This document shows, in pieces, positions 24,615-35,282 of a DNA stretch of 64,000 nucleotides; the stretch's first letter is position 1, and every line of letters begins with the position of its first letter. The stretch comes from Megascapheus bottae. Taxonomy: Eukaryota > Chordata > Mammalia > Rodentia > Geomyidae. Both the position numbers and the translations under genes were made by a program. The notes under the pieces are model-generated. The model saw only the letters and a program-made list of their open reading frames with translations, did not search any database and was not told the DNA's origin. The DNA lies in contig JANJXV010000152.1 of NCBI GenBank assembly GCA_024803745.1, positions 1,973,501 through 2,037,500 on the forward strand, given 5' to 3'.

Positions 24615-26582
24615 CTCAAGAGTCATTTCTTGACTCATGATAGAAAGAAAGCAAATGATGAAAAGTGAAGTCATTTAAGTTAACAATAGAATTTTACAGT
24701 AAGAGGAGGGCCATAAATTTTATCTCAGACTAAAATATGATTTCTCCCAATATCTAGGACATTCTATTCAGAAAGAAATAGATTACTGATCAGGTGATGT
24801 TATAGCCACTCCATGGTTTTTATACTTTCTGCTTTCTATCTTCCAAACAAACACATACAGATAAGTGTGCAATAAATATGGATTCTTACCTACAGACACT
24901 GATCATACTTCAGAATTAGTTTCAAAAATAAAAACTCAGCAATGTAATCATACCAACTTTTAACAGATACAGGATATTTTGTTGGGACCACAAAACTTGA
25001 AGAGAGTGAAGAGAAAAAATATGAAGAGAAGTAAGTTTCCATTCAAGGGAAGAAAATTAAACAACAACAAAAAACCCCAGCTAGCATCAAAGGTGATAAA
25101 GAAGAAATATGCAGTGATTCATTGATTAATGGATCTGTGTAAGGAAGGAGATGTTTGAATGTGACCTTTTCCACAGATATGTTTCCAGGCCATATCATCA
25201 GAAAAAAAATGGTATCCTGTGTAAAGATCTAAACATGCACACATTATGAGAGATAGCTGGCAGTTCATAGTAAACTCTATTTAAAGTGAGTGTTAAAATG
25301 TACTGTTATATATAACTAAAAATAACAAATCTTATATTTGTGTTTATGAACAGAAGAGAACAAAATATAGAGAATTTTATCTTTTGTGTAACATTGTTTT
25401 CATTTTTGGTTGAAAATGTAAATATGTTTTAACTTTCTGAAGTAATAGAAATGTATGTTGGAAACTAAAAGAATGCAATCAAACATTTAAAATATTAACA
25501 AGACATGGGCAAGAAAATATTTTCTCAAATATAGTAGTGACAGGATAGATTAAAAAAAAGAGAGAATGTTCAAACCCCATGATCAATATTGGAGTCCTTT
25601 TAGTGATATCTTCCTCCCTCTCTTCTCTAATATAACATCTAGAAATGAGAAACAAATCTAATCAGAACACATAATTAGCAGTAACTTTTATTTTTAACAT
25701 ATATTTTCTTAATAGTTTTATATCAGAAAAATGTCAGTCTTTTGAAATGGATTGTTTAAAGGCTTGAATATGTCACAGAAAAGTACAATATTTTTTTCTG
25801 AAGCAATGAAGTTCAAACACAGAGTTTCACACATACTAGGGAAATATTCTAATACTGAACTGTATCCTCAGCCAAAGGGAAAAGAAACTTCCTAAGGATG
25901 CTTGGTGAGATTGCATAGCTTTTAAGCAAAAGAATGAGTCAAAAAATCTGACAGAACATAATCTGAGTGTATATTGTGGATGGACTTGTGTCCTTCAAAT
26001 TTACATGTGATAATTATCAAGCACTTTACAATATTTCCTTCCTTGGAAATAGGCCATAGTCAATACATTTAGCTAAGTTCAAGTAAAGCTATTAATTAGT
26101 ATGGAACTTAGTGAAGAATGTTCATAGAGAAAATGCTGAATGGACTCAAGGAATGCCAAAGATTTAAGCCAACCACCAACAGTCCAGGAAATCATTAGAA
26201 ATTTTCCCTAGATTTTTAGGTTAGAGTATAGTCATTTCAAAGCTGGGTCATAGATTTCTAGCCTCCAGAACAGAAATAGAAGAATTTCTGGTACTTTAGA
26301 CACACACTTGTGGTATTTTGTTTCAGGGACCATGGGAAATAATATCAAGCATATCTCTTTGAGAACTGCCTACCTACTGAGGTATAGGAGTATAGTGTAC
26401 CCCTGTCACATAATATCTTGTAGGACAAGGAGATTAGTGACTGTGGATCATAACACTAAATTCAATATTCCACACTTTTCAAATTTGAATACTAAAAACA
26501 TAAAAATAACTGAGTAATAAAAGGCAAAGTCAGATCATTAAGAAATAATCAAAAATTACATAATGTATGAATCTATTTGCAG

Positions 26583-28545
26583 TTTTCAGATCAGTGAGTA
26601 CTACAAAAGGCCACGTTACTCCAATTAAAGGAACAAGGTGGTCAACACAGAAATAGTCTCTAAGCATGAGCTTACCTAGAACCTGGTAAAAGCCAAAGTT
26701 ACATCTGAATAAGGATTGCTGTCCTTCTCCATGGGCTAGCTGGAAGTGGCTATAAGGTAACTTACAAGAGCAAGCTGAAATAGAAATTAAGCAATTACTT
26801 TGGTAGTCCTAATTTTCCTTTTTTGTCTTTCTTTTAACATTTAAGAAACTTCACTTTCAAATATTGTTTAGAAACCCATTTCCAATGTCCTTAATAACTT
26901 TTACTGATACTGGCTTAAACAATTAACACCTTAGCCTTTATTTGCAATTGAAAAACCTTTAAGAGCACAAAGAACTCCTTCTGCCTTCATGCCCCCTAGG
27001 GACCAAGGCACTCCTCTTGCCTTTTAGAAAAAAGGGCTCTTTTGCAGTTTAGATTACTGTCTAGAACTCCAACAACAGTTTAAACTCAAATAACAGTTTT
27101 TCCCTAATTCAAGAACTATACACATCAGTGCACCAAAAGTATAAGTCTGGACTTAGTTTCCTCTCTTTTTTAAAATACACCCAGTAGCATGGAGATAAAC
27201 CTTTAAACATTCCTTTAAAATACTAATCACATTATCTACATTTTACCATCAGATTTCTAGTGTCAGTTTGCAAGAAAGGACAGGCAAAGTTTCTGGCGTT
27301 AATGAACAATTTTACATTTAAATCTCTAATACATGTTTCCAAATTTTAATTTAAAGTAATAAATCCCAGATTCCCTAACACCTCTGTGATGAACAGGATA
27401 CGATACAATTTTACAATGTAAACAGCTGTATGCCCTGCAATAAAATGCAGATTTCAGGATCTAGAAAAATATTTACCAGTTTTTCTTTAAGACAACACAA
27501 TAATTCTTTGAGACATTGTAAAACATTCAAACCTAATATTTTTCTTGAAGTTTTAAGCTTACATTTACCCAATTGTCTTTGTGTTTAAGTATAAATTTAT
27601 TCATTGTTTTATACAGCATGCTGACAATTTAACCTTGAACATGTTCACTCACTCATTCACACACATTCATACTCAAAGATCATAAAGCGCGCAAAATTAA
27701 TATCGGCCATTCAATTTCCGGAAGTTTGTATCAAGAGAGTTTTGCCAATTTTACTCTTACAGGTGAGAACCAGGTTAAAACAAAACTTTTTGCAAGGCAA
27801 CTTAGCTGGAATTTATTTTTCCAGGGCTTGTTACAACTGCAGACATGGGGGAGCGGCCATGCTAGGCCCAGAAATGTTCAAATAAATAACAAGGATGTGT
27901 GCTTGAGTACGCACAGAAAAACCATAAGGATCCATACTTAGAAATGGTACCAATTTTAAAGACAAAACTGGACAAGGAAAAATATGTAACACCAACAAGA
28001 CAGAGAAATAGAGACTTTTAAATAATCAGACATTGACATATAACAAGAAAATTGGACTCAATCAGATACACTTAACACAAAAAACATGAGCTCAAATGAA
28101 TGTTTTCACCAAACAGTTATTTTTAGATTTAGACATGTCTTGCTGGTGGGACTCTCAGGTATGCCTTGTTATTGACAAGAAACTCAGAAGGGGAGGGGGG
28201 GCTCAAGGCGTCCCTTGACCACCCAGGCCTCTATTTTAGGCCCACAGTGCACCTTTTCAAACAAACAAACAAAAATAAAATAAAATAAAACGCAGACATA
28301 CAGGGGGGTAGGCCGACTTCTGCTTACCTCTGGAGGCTTTTGCTTTTCACCTGGGCATCTTTTACAAAAAAGGTTATTAAGAAGAGGGATGGTAAAGACA
28401 AAAGAATGTCACATATTAAACTGTGTAGAGTCAATGAATATGTTAAAAGGTCCCTACATAATAGTAAAAGGAGGAGAAACACAGCTCATATGAATGTGTG
28501 GAACAAGTGGAGCAGTAGCAGTCCCAATTGATATGCACAAATAAC
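26583..28545 (-). other. Region between ERV pol and left arm: no env or LTR recognised
   Basis: Reading on in the proviral direction there is no env-like ORF and no sequence matching the 5' LTR. A T-rich simple stretch (minus-strand TTTTA/TTTG repeats, 28,259-28,290) follows pol. A block at about 27,690-27,905 contains minus-strand AATAAA at 27,812-27,817 in a less AT-rich setting and could be an unrelated LTR or 3' UTR. The rest is AT-rich and unassigned. Confidence 0.5.
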
Positions 28546-30051
28546 TCAGGTCCTTCCCACGTCGCAGGATGCACCACTAGATGGTTGGGGGTGTAGGCCC
28601 AGTGAGTCGCTGCTTGGATGGCCACTGTCACTCTCCACGATCCGAACGCAGCGTTCAGGCAGCCAGCGGGCGTCATATTCTCCTTGTGAAAAAACACATA
28701 CATGCCCTCGACCCCAGGTTAGAACAAGATTGGGTCCATGCCAAGCACCAGTTAGGGGATCCTTCCACTTTACTAAGGCAAAAGGACGCTGCTCTCTTTT
28801 TTCCCAGAATCGCTGAGCAGCAGATAAATTATTTGAATCCAAATTCAAAAAATTTAAAACAAATAAAGCATGATTAAGTATATTCACAGGGGTAGCGGGA
28901 TACGACTCTCCTTTCTGTATTTTAGCAATTTGATGTTTTAATAATCCATTAGCTCTCTCCACGATGCCTTGACCTTGAGGATTGTAAGGAATGCCTGTAA
29001 TATGAGTGATATTATAGGAATGGCAGAAGGATTGAAATGCTCGGCTTGCATAGCCAGGGCCATTATCTGTTTTTATTTGCGAGGGAATCCCCATCTCAGC
29101 AAAGCATCGAATGCAGTGAGAGATACAATGTTTAGTGGCTTCCCCAGCAAGGGGGGTGGCCAAGATAAAATTAGAATAAGTATCTACAGTAACATGAACA
29201 TATTTTAATCGGCCAAATGATGGAACATGTGTGACATCCATCTGCCAAATGTGATTAGAAAGCAGTCCTCGTGGATTTATGCCTAAATGGGGGGCTGGTG
29301 AAAAAGGGACACAGTTGGAGCAAGTCTTAACTATTTGACGTGCCGCTTCTCTAGATAATTTGAACTGTCGGCGCAAGGCTCGACTGTTTTGATGATGGAT
29401 GGCATGTGACTGCTTAGCAAGTTCAACCTGAGTTAAGTAAACTCTGGTGGCGGAGTCAGTAACTGCATTGCCCTCACTTAAAGGGCCAGGAAGATTAGTG
29501 TGAGCTCGAACAAAGCCAAAAAAACAGGGGTGGTTGCGAGAACAAAGCAAAGTTTGTATTTGGCGAAATTGGGTCTGAATATTGGAGTTAGTAGTTCCAA
29601 TAAAGGGAACAGTTTCTATGACTTGAAGAGCACGAATTACATATTGACTGTCTGAGTATAAGTTAAAGGGCTCGTCTTGTAACAGGACGAGTGCTTGTAA
29701 AACAGCCTCTAATTCCACCTCTTGGGCGGAGGAAAAACCCGTAACCCAAGATTGAGTTTTCCCATTAATGGTCAAAGCAGCCTTTCCATTAGAGGATCCA
29801 TCTGTAAATACCAAAGCAGCAGAAGATAAAGGCGAGGCCTGTACTATGGAAGGAAATAGAAACGTATGACACGCAGCAAATTGGAGAAGTTTGTTAGACG
29901 GGTAGTGATGCAAAATTTTCCCCGTATAATTGGCCCAAGCAATGGCCCAAGATTCGCAATGGGCGAATAGCCAATCTTGTTGTTGTAGATTATATGGGAC
30001 ACAGATAAAATGAGGTTCCTGACCTAAATATTTACGGGAATCCATTGGCAC
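28546..30051 (-). pseudogene. pol: ERV RNase H-integrase part of pol (frame-shifted, otherwise open)
   Basis: 501-codon open segment. RNase H catalytic candidates are D84 (FTDGSSNG), E113 or E115 (QEVELEA), D134 (YSDSQY) and D199. Integrase begins with an HHCC zinc site (H216, H220, C244, C247). The DDE core has D272 (WQMDVTHV), D329 (KTDNGPGY) and E365 (GQGIVERAN). A C-terminal DNA-binding tail of about 430-470 follows. The listed start is only the beginning of the open frame; the native message would enter from RT, and a frameshift near 30,035-30,050 separates them. The end at 28,546 gives a C-terminal extension rich in Ser and Pro. Confidence 0.9.
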
Positions 30052-31178
30052 ATATGTATCAAATTAGCTACCAATTCGTAGTAGGGGGTCAGCACTTTGC
30101 CGGGTGTTGATGGTAGATAAAGCCATAAAAGTGGGCCATCCTGCCACAATACAGCAGTTGGGGAGTGACAAGTAGCTAAAATATAAACTCCCCATGGTTT
30201 AGAATAGTCACAATAGGTCACTTGTTGCTGGGAAATTGCCTTTTCTACAATTTGGATGGCCCTCCTGGCGTCAGGATTTAATTCGCGCAAGAATGTAGGG
30301 TTGGTATCTCCTTTTAAGAGATCAAAAAGGGGTTTTAACTCTCCTGTGGAGAGCTTTAGATAAGGCCGAAGCCAATTTATATCTCCTAAGAATTGCTGAA
30401 AATCATGAAGAGTTCTTAAGTGTGAAGTTTTTAATTGTATTTTTTGGCTTTTAAAATAGTGTGGGCCTAATATATGGCCTAGATATGTAAAAGGGGGGTG
30501 TTCCTGAACCTTTTCAGCTGCTATTATAAGGCCAAAGAGGCTCAGATCTTGCTTTAGTTGTCCAAAGGCTTGTCGTACGACGATAGGGTCAGAACAAGCC
30601 AACAAGATGTCATCCATATAATGAACAATATAAACAGAAGAAAATTTTTCACGAGTGGAAGAAATGGCTCTAGCTACAAAACTTTGACATAAAGTTGGGC
30701 TATTTGCCATGCCCTGTGGGAGCACAAGCCAGTGATATCGCTTCATGGGTTCTTTAAAATTAACAGAGGGGACGCTGAAGGCAAAGCGCTTACAGTCTTG
30801 AGGCGCCAGGGGTATAGTATAGAAACAATCCTTCAAATCTATAATAATCTTATAAGTATCCTTTGGGATTGCCATGGGTGAAGGCAAGCCAGGCTGTAGG
30901 GCCCCCATCAGTTCCATTGTCGCGTTAACCTTTCTCAAATCCTGTAACAGCCTCCATTTACCTGACTTTTTCTTTATAACAAAAATTGGAGAATTCCACG
31001 GAGAGTTAGAAGGGGCCACATGTCCCAAGTCCAGCTGTTCCTGTACCAGCTGCTGAGCTGCAATGATCTTTTCTAGAGAAAGAGGCCACTGTTCAACCCA
31101 TACCGGTTGTTCAGAGAGCCAATTTATGGGATCAGCATGAGGGGGAGGGCAAACGACAGCTCCCGTCAAGGGATACCC
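30024..31178 (-). pseudogene. pol: ERV reverse transcriptase part of pol (broken)
   Basis: About 380 codons covering the RT fingers, palm, thumb and connection. Visible motifs, numbered from the TTG at 31,169: SPWNSPIFVIKKKSGKWR (55-72), catalytic D111 in DLKDCF, LPQGM (150-154) and YMDD (184-187). The segment lies in the pro frame behind a TAG. The frame one step back, which pol would normally use after a second -1 shift, stays open from pro to a TGA at 31,132, so a small indel near 31,140-31,170 is likely. The ORF ends at 30,024 by a second frameshift, with RNase H continuing in another frame. Catalytic residues remain, but one continuous Pol cannot be made. Confidence 0.9.
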
Positions 31179-32135
31179 CTATCCTTGTCTCGTAGGGTGC
31201 GACTGGGGTTGGAGTGGCTCTAGCTCCCCCTGTGCTGCTCGGCCTAGTCCCCTAAAGGGGAGGAGGCCTTGATCAAGTAACTGCTTAGTGACCGCAGCAC
31301 TAGGACTAAACATATACACTCCCATTTTTTCCATGATATCACGACCCCATAAATTAATTGGCAGATGATCCAGGACAAATGGCTGAAAATGACCAGAGTG
31401 CCCTTCCTCATCTCTCCAAACAAGGATCGCACTGCTCTGCTGTGGGTCAGTTGCTTGCCCAACCCCCTGTAGGGAAGTCATAGAGGTTGTCAGGGGCCAT
31501 TGGGCTGGCCAATGTTTTTTAGATATCACAGACACATCTGCTCCAGTGTCTAATATTCCTTTAATGGGATTTTCTTGTATAAATATAGTCATCTCAGGCC
31601 TCTCTTGTTTTATGCTTTGTACCCAATAGATATCAGAAGATCTAAATCCTCTCTGTCCACATGGGGAATTAGCAGTCTCCCTGGGAGGTAAAGGCACAAG
31701 TATTAATTGTGCTAATTTTTGACTGGCTGGGATCGATACCACGTGTTTCGGGGCAGAGGCCATAACTTTGATTTCTCCAGTAAAATCCTGGTCAATTTTG
31801 CCAGGTGTAATCTGTATCCCTTTAAGGGCTGAGCTACTTCGCCCTAACAGCAATCCAGCCACTCCCGGGGGAAGGGGGCCGAAGACCCCCGTGGGGAGAG
31901 CTTGTGTCCCCATCTCTGGGGTCAATACTGAGCAGGTGGAGGAACAGAGGTCCAATCCTGCACTTCCTGGGGTGGCACGGAGGAGGCCGGAGACTGATCT
32001 TGGGGGGTTGTCAGAAGATGCACTTGTGGCCGAGAAGAGGGATGGACTGCCCCATGGTTTTGCGGGGCCAGGGGCTGGCCCCTTCTCCAGTTTCCCAAAT
32101 ACGGGCGGCCATTGCGATTTGTTGCTGACTTGCAA
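31179..32135 (-). CDS. pro: ERV dUTPase-protease, intact ORF
   Basis: 318-codon ORF overlapping the gag end in the -1 frame. It is expected to be made as a Gag-Pro fusion through the shift site at 32,090, so the in-frame ATG at 32,135 is probably not a start. The dUTPase part (about 45-168) has PGSAGLDL (56-63), GRSSSALKG (98-106), PGKIDQDFTGEI (111-122) and a weak RGF motif at 162-164. The aspartic protease follows with catalytic DTGADVS (196-202) and GRD (264-266). A G-patch-like tail contains GLLPFRGLGRAAQG (290-303). It ends at a TAG (31,179-31,181), after which pol continues in the same frame, although betaretroviral pol is normally one frame away. Confidence 0.9.
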   Translation of the reverse strand: MQVSNKSQWPPVFGKLEKGPAPGPAKPWGSPSLFSATSASSDNPPRSVSGLLRATPGSAGLDLCSSTCSVLTPEMGTQALPTGVFGPLPPGVAGLLLGRSSSALKGIQITPGKIDQDFTGEIKVMASAPKHVVSIPASQKLAQLILVPLPPRETANSPCGQRGFRSSDIYWVQSIKQERPEMTIFIQENPIKGILDTGADVSVISKKHWPAQWPLTTSMTSLQGVGQATDPQQSSAILVWRDEEGHSGHFQPFVLDHLPINLWGRDIMEKMGVYMFSPSAAVTKQLLDQGLLPFRGLGRAAQGELEPLQPQSHPTRQG

Positions 32136-33805
32136 TCTTTAGCCCAGTGCTTCCCTTTACCACAGCGTGGACATGTGCCAGGTGATTTTTCTCTCTTTTG
32201 CCTGGCCTGGCGTGGGCATTGCGTCATCCAATGTCCTATTTGTCCACAAGAAAAGCAATGCCCTGGGGGTCTAGCATCCCGAGAATGCCGCTGACCTCTA
32301 TGTTTTAGAGACTCACTAACAGTCTTTCCTTGAGGAGCGGCGGCTAAAGTAAGGCCTTGTACATGGGAGGGTCCAATATCAGCACACAGTGAAATAAAGT
32401 CCGTGATTCCTCCCTTATTCCTATGGGGTCTGATAGCCGCCTGACAGGCGGCATTGGCATTTTCATAGGCTATGTGTCTAACTATACTCTTCCTTGCATT
32501 CTCATCTTGTACTAGGCAGTCTGCAGTCTCCATTAATCGAGACAAAAATTCTAGATAAGGTTCATTCGGTCCCTGTTTAACTTCTACTAGATTTTTTCTA
32601 CGATTGGAATTGCGTAACGTTTTCCAAGCCTCTCTCGCCCCAGCATTTATTTGTAAATAGGCCTCCTTTGCATAACCCAATTGATCTTCGGTGTTTTTAT
32701 AGGTTCCCTCTCCTATCAACTGATCAAAAGTGTAAGGCAGGTTCTTAGACCTATTTGTTTCAATTTTAGCCCGACACTGTGCAGTGAACTCTGTCTCCCA
32801 TACTAAGTACTCTCCTGCACTAAGGCATGCTCTGGCAAGCTGCTTCCAGTCATTTGGGCATGCAATACCAGCACACGCGGCCTCCAATATTACTTGAGTA
32901 AAAGGGGCAGTTGGCCCATATTGGGAGCAGGCACTTTTTAAATCCTGTAATAGTTTAACAGGAACAGGTTGATGGTATACTTGTGCATCATGATCAACTA
33001 AACTAGGGAAGCATCGAGGCCCTGAAATATCTTCCCTCTCTCTAGCAGCCTGAGTCAGGTTTAATTGCGATGCACTGTGCTTGGTTGTAGTGCCTGTTAA
33101 AAGGGACTTGTTGCTAGGGCCTTTAGGCTTGCCTAAAGGTTGAAAAAGGGATTGGGGCCTTAAGGCTGCAGCCGGAGGCGGTGGGTGTGAGGGGTAAGGT
33201 TTAGAATCAGACACCATAGTGGCCTGAGGGTCATCTTTCTTTCCTACTTCTGGGGGGGCTCTCTGCTCCATCCCCATTTTCGATACAAAATGTAGGATTT
33301 CTTCTAACTTCTTCTCCATCGTAGCCATCCAGCCCTCCATTGACTCATCATAACTTTCCTCCTTGATATTCAAACCTGAATTCTGATACTCAATATCTAC
33401 TGGTTGTTGTTCCCTTTTCAAGATCTCACTTAGACTCTCTTGGGCTGCGGCATATGGCTCAGCCTCAGGTTTTTCAGAAGGGTCCTTTAACTCATAAATT
33501 TCCCATAATTCAAGATTAAGTTCAGCATTCTCATGTTGAGGATCTATGCATTCACTTACTAAATTCCATACATCAATAGCCTCTACTGGGGTCTTTTCGG
33601 GGCCACATACATTATAATATTCTTGAATTCTTTTTCCTATCCGCTGACAGGTTTTTTGGAATTCCTCCTCTATAAACCTCGGGCATGACTCCTCGACAAA
33701 CTGTAGGAAGCTCTGAAGCACCCCTTTTTCCACCCACGTTCCGTAGGCTTCAAGTAGGCCTGTTAAGATCGGTACATATGACCTATGGCTATTAACTTGA
33801 CTCAT
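31922..33805 (-). CDS. gag: ERV Gag polyprotein, intact ORF
   Basis: 627-codon uninterrupted ORF for the virion structural polyprotein. The matrix-like N-terminus is followed by an acidic, proline-rich middle (about 100-260), a capsid of about 285-500 with QYGPTAPFTQ and a major-homology-like segment (VKQGPNEPYLEFLSRL), and two CCHC zinc knuckles at 517-530 (CFSCGQIGHWMTQC) and 545-558 (CPRCGKGKHWAKDC). The C-terminus ends with DWTSVPPPAQY. The ORF begins MSQVN, so the Gly2 needed for N-myristoylation in most betaretroviral Gags is absent. No PPxY or PTAP late motif is obvious. The ATG at 33,805 lies 105 bp after the primer site and is the natural start. The intact length suggests recent insertion or retained constraint. 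Confidence 0.93.
   Translation of the reverse strand: MSQVNSHRSYVPILTGLLEAYGTWVEKGVLQSFLQFVEESCPRFIEEEFQKTCQRIGKRIQEYYNVCGPEKTPVEAIDVWNLVSECIDPQHENAELNLELWEIYELKDPSEKPEAEPYAAAQESLSEILKREQQPVDIEYQNSGLNIKEESYDESMEGWMATMEKKLEEILHFVSKMGMEQRAPPEVGKKDDPQATMVSDSKPYPSHPPPPAAALRPQSLFQPLGKPKGPSNKSLLTGTTTKHSASQLNLTQAAREREDISGPRCFPSLVDHDAQVYHQPVPVKLLQDLKSACSQYGPTAPFTQVILEAACAGIACPNDWKQLARACLSAGEYLVWETEFTAQCRAKIETNRSKNLPYTFDQLIGEGTYKNTEDQLGYAKEAYLQINAGAREAWKTLRNSNRRKNLVEVKQGPNEPYLEFLSRLMETADCLVQDENARKSIVRHIAYENANAACQAAIRPHRNKGGITDFISLCADIGPSHVQGLTLAAAPQGKTVSESLKHRGQRHSRDARPPGHCFSCGQIGHWMTQCPRQARQKREKSPGTCPRCGKGKHWAKDCKSATNRNGRPYLGNWRRGQPLAPQNHGAVHPSSRPQVHLLTTPQDQSPASSVPPQEVQDWTSVPPPAQY
32090..32096 (-). 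promoter_or_regulatory. gag-pro minus-one ribosomal frameshift site
   Basis: Minus-strand heptamer GGGAAAC, phased G GGA AAC in the gag frame, so slippage gives GGG AAA and enters the pro frame (GKLEKG). A hairpin follows 11 nt later: GGGGCCA pairs with TGGCCCC (about 32,066-32,084). Its loop GCCCC can pair with GGGGC near 32,048-32,052, forming an H-type pseudoknot. The same heptamer and layout are known from MPMV-type betaretroviruses. Confidence 0.85.
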
Positions 33806-33865
33806 AATTTTTACTCCTGACTATACACTCTCTTAAGATCCTCTCTTAATAATCCTACGATGTGT

Positions 33866-33876
33866 TACTCACCCCA
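33866..33876 (-). promoter_or_regulatory. Candidate splice donor in ERV leader
   Basis: Minus strand GGGG|TGAGTAAC region (G/GTGAGT core, cut between 33,873 and 33,872) lies between the primer site and the gag ATG. A leader donor is expected for subgenomic messages in retroviruses. No env remains to be expressed from it here. Confidence 0.4.
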
Positions 33877-33910
33877 GCGGGGTCCTCCACCGTCGTCCCA
33901 GATTTTCAGG

Positions 33911-33928
33911 GTCCCTGTTCGGGTGCCA
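33911..33928 (-). other. ERV primer binding site, tRNA-Lys3 type
   Basis: Minus strand reads TGGCACCCGAACAGGGAC, one mismatch from the 18-nt complement of the tRNA-Lys3 3' end. It sits 2 bp inside the LTR end, the usual position, and marks the site where reverse transcription started. Confidence 0.9.
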
Positions 33929-33930
33929 GA

Positions 33931-34180
33931 TGCCGGGGCCTACAGGCAGCAAATTGGGGTTCCTGAAATAGGGGGCAGGGACTGGACAAAACAGAAGAGA
34001 GACAAACACATCGGGTCCGGGAGGTCTGCAGCCCAGGCAAAAACTGCGGCCTCGTTTATTCTCAACTCAAAGCTTTATCCCCTCTCGAGACCAGGGCACT
34101 GCCAGGTGTTACATCCAGATGGTTAATCAGGGAACTGTTGGGGGTTACATTCATATGGTAAATCTCAGATCAATTGAACA
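33931..34180 (-). repeat. 5' LTR of the ERV (U5/R and part of U3, outer edge uncertain)
   Basis: The LTR's 3' terminus ends ...GGCCCCGGCA on the minus strand at 33,931, directly before the primer binding site with a 2-bp gap. Minus-strand AATAAA lies at 34,055-34,060 and a TATA-like GATAAAGC at 34,072-34,079, giving an R region beginning near 34,050. The U3 start is not defined: no matching second LTR or target-site duplication was found. Confidence 0.7.
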
Positions 34181-35282
34181 GGAGAAGGCCAAAAAAGAAT
34201 AAGACAATCAAGCAATTATCTGATGCAAATCAAAGTACAGTTTGATTCCATGTCTAAACCATATATATAATATATATTTTGGATTCTTTATGCAATGTTG
34301 ATTGCTACTACCAATATGTGTCTGATTTAGTATCTGTTACATTTTCATTGTGTTTCTAATTAATCTATCTTATATCTCCTATCAGCCCTTCTCAGACCAT
34401 AAGAGTCTCATGAAGCTTTGCATATGTGTTGTACGTTCACTAGTCTGTCATCTTGTTCGTATTTCCTACTGCAAGCACTAAGACAACAAAAGAATATTAA
34501 TGATTCACCTGTCTGTGCACATGGTCTTCTCTGAATGCCTATTGAGATTCTGACAGAGCCAAATGAAAAGCTCTTCTTGACTCTGTAATATGAAAACAAC
34601 ATGAAATTGAAAGCTTTCTGAAATACTTTCCATTCCTTAAAAATCTTTTGTATTACCACATCCTGTACTATGCCATTTACATGTTATTTGCAATACTTGT
34701 CTTTTATTGTCAAATCTGAGTACTTGAGCTTCTTTTGAACTGTGCAGCTTTACCCTTTATGAACTTTTATAATTGAAATCTATTGAATGGGAACGGGAAT
34801 GCTTTAGCAAGTAATGAGGTTTTGCTTGGAAAATCTAGTGTTCTGAGCCATTCCTCACTTACCATGCTTACCCACTTTCTGCATTACTAAAAACAGCTGC
34901 CAAATGTGTTTCTCCATAGATGAAAATGAATCACCAAAAAGAAGTTTTAAACAGGAGCTAATAGATAGAAATTAGCAACATATCTCATGGTAAGCAAAGC
35001 AACATTGTTCCTTCACTTATAACTTAGAAGAAAATTGTTGACGTAGGAGACAATAACAAAAATAATCACTATTACTTTCCCTACAGATATATTTTTCTAA
35101 TTATTTCATTGACTTCTAGTTTTCTTTTCCAAATATGGCTAAAATATAGAGATACGTTGCATGCTATTAGAACTATTTGTCAATTATTTTAAATTCAAGT
35201 GCATGTGTCATCAATATCCTTGTCCTACATGACAATTCTGGTGTATCCTTAATCTATTTGGAAACATTAGCCCAATGTTATG
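34181..35282. other. Intergenic or undetermined LTR flank
   Basis: May include the rest of the ERV U3 in its first part. A TA-rich run lies at 34,260-34,280. Nothing else recognised. Confidence 0.4.

Larger units (their letters stand above)
18289..26582 (+). repeat. Left arm of large inverted duplication
   Basis: Reverse-complement match to 50,888-57,739. Homology starts at the GTTTAATTAAAACTGAAG block (18,289 pairs with 57,739) and ends at ATTTGCAG (26,582 pairs with 50,888); sequences on both sides then diverge. Translated segments are near-identical between arms: the 69-codon stretch at 26,308 differs at one residue from its partner at 50,953-51,162, and stretches at 22,507 and 23,767 appear identical to theirs. 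The arm contains SINEs (18,558; 18,812; 21,020; 21,640; 23,408; 24,417) and a U2 fragment. No gene is seen. It is 1.44 kb longer than the right arm, mainly through the 19,269-20,666 segment. Confidence 0.95.
28546..34180 (-). mobile_element. Betaretrovirus-like endogenous retrovirus, incomplete
   Basis: Minus-strand provirus in the order LTR (R-U5), primer binding site, leader, gag, dUTPase-protease, RT, RNase H-integrase. Gag and protease features, the GGGAAAC shift site with pseudoknot, and the Lys-type primer site all point to the betaretrovirus (class II) group nearest the JSRV/MPMV type. Gag and pro are uninterrupted. Pol is interrupted by a stop and at least one frameshift. No env ORF and no second LTR were found on the 3' side before the inverted-repeat arm at 26,582. 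The outer edge of the 5' LTR cannot be placed without a partner copy. Confidence 0.93.
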
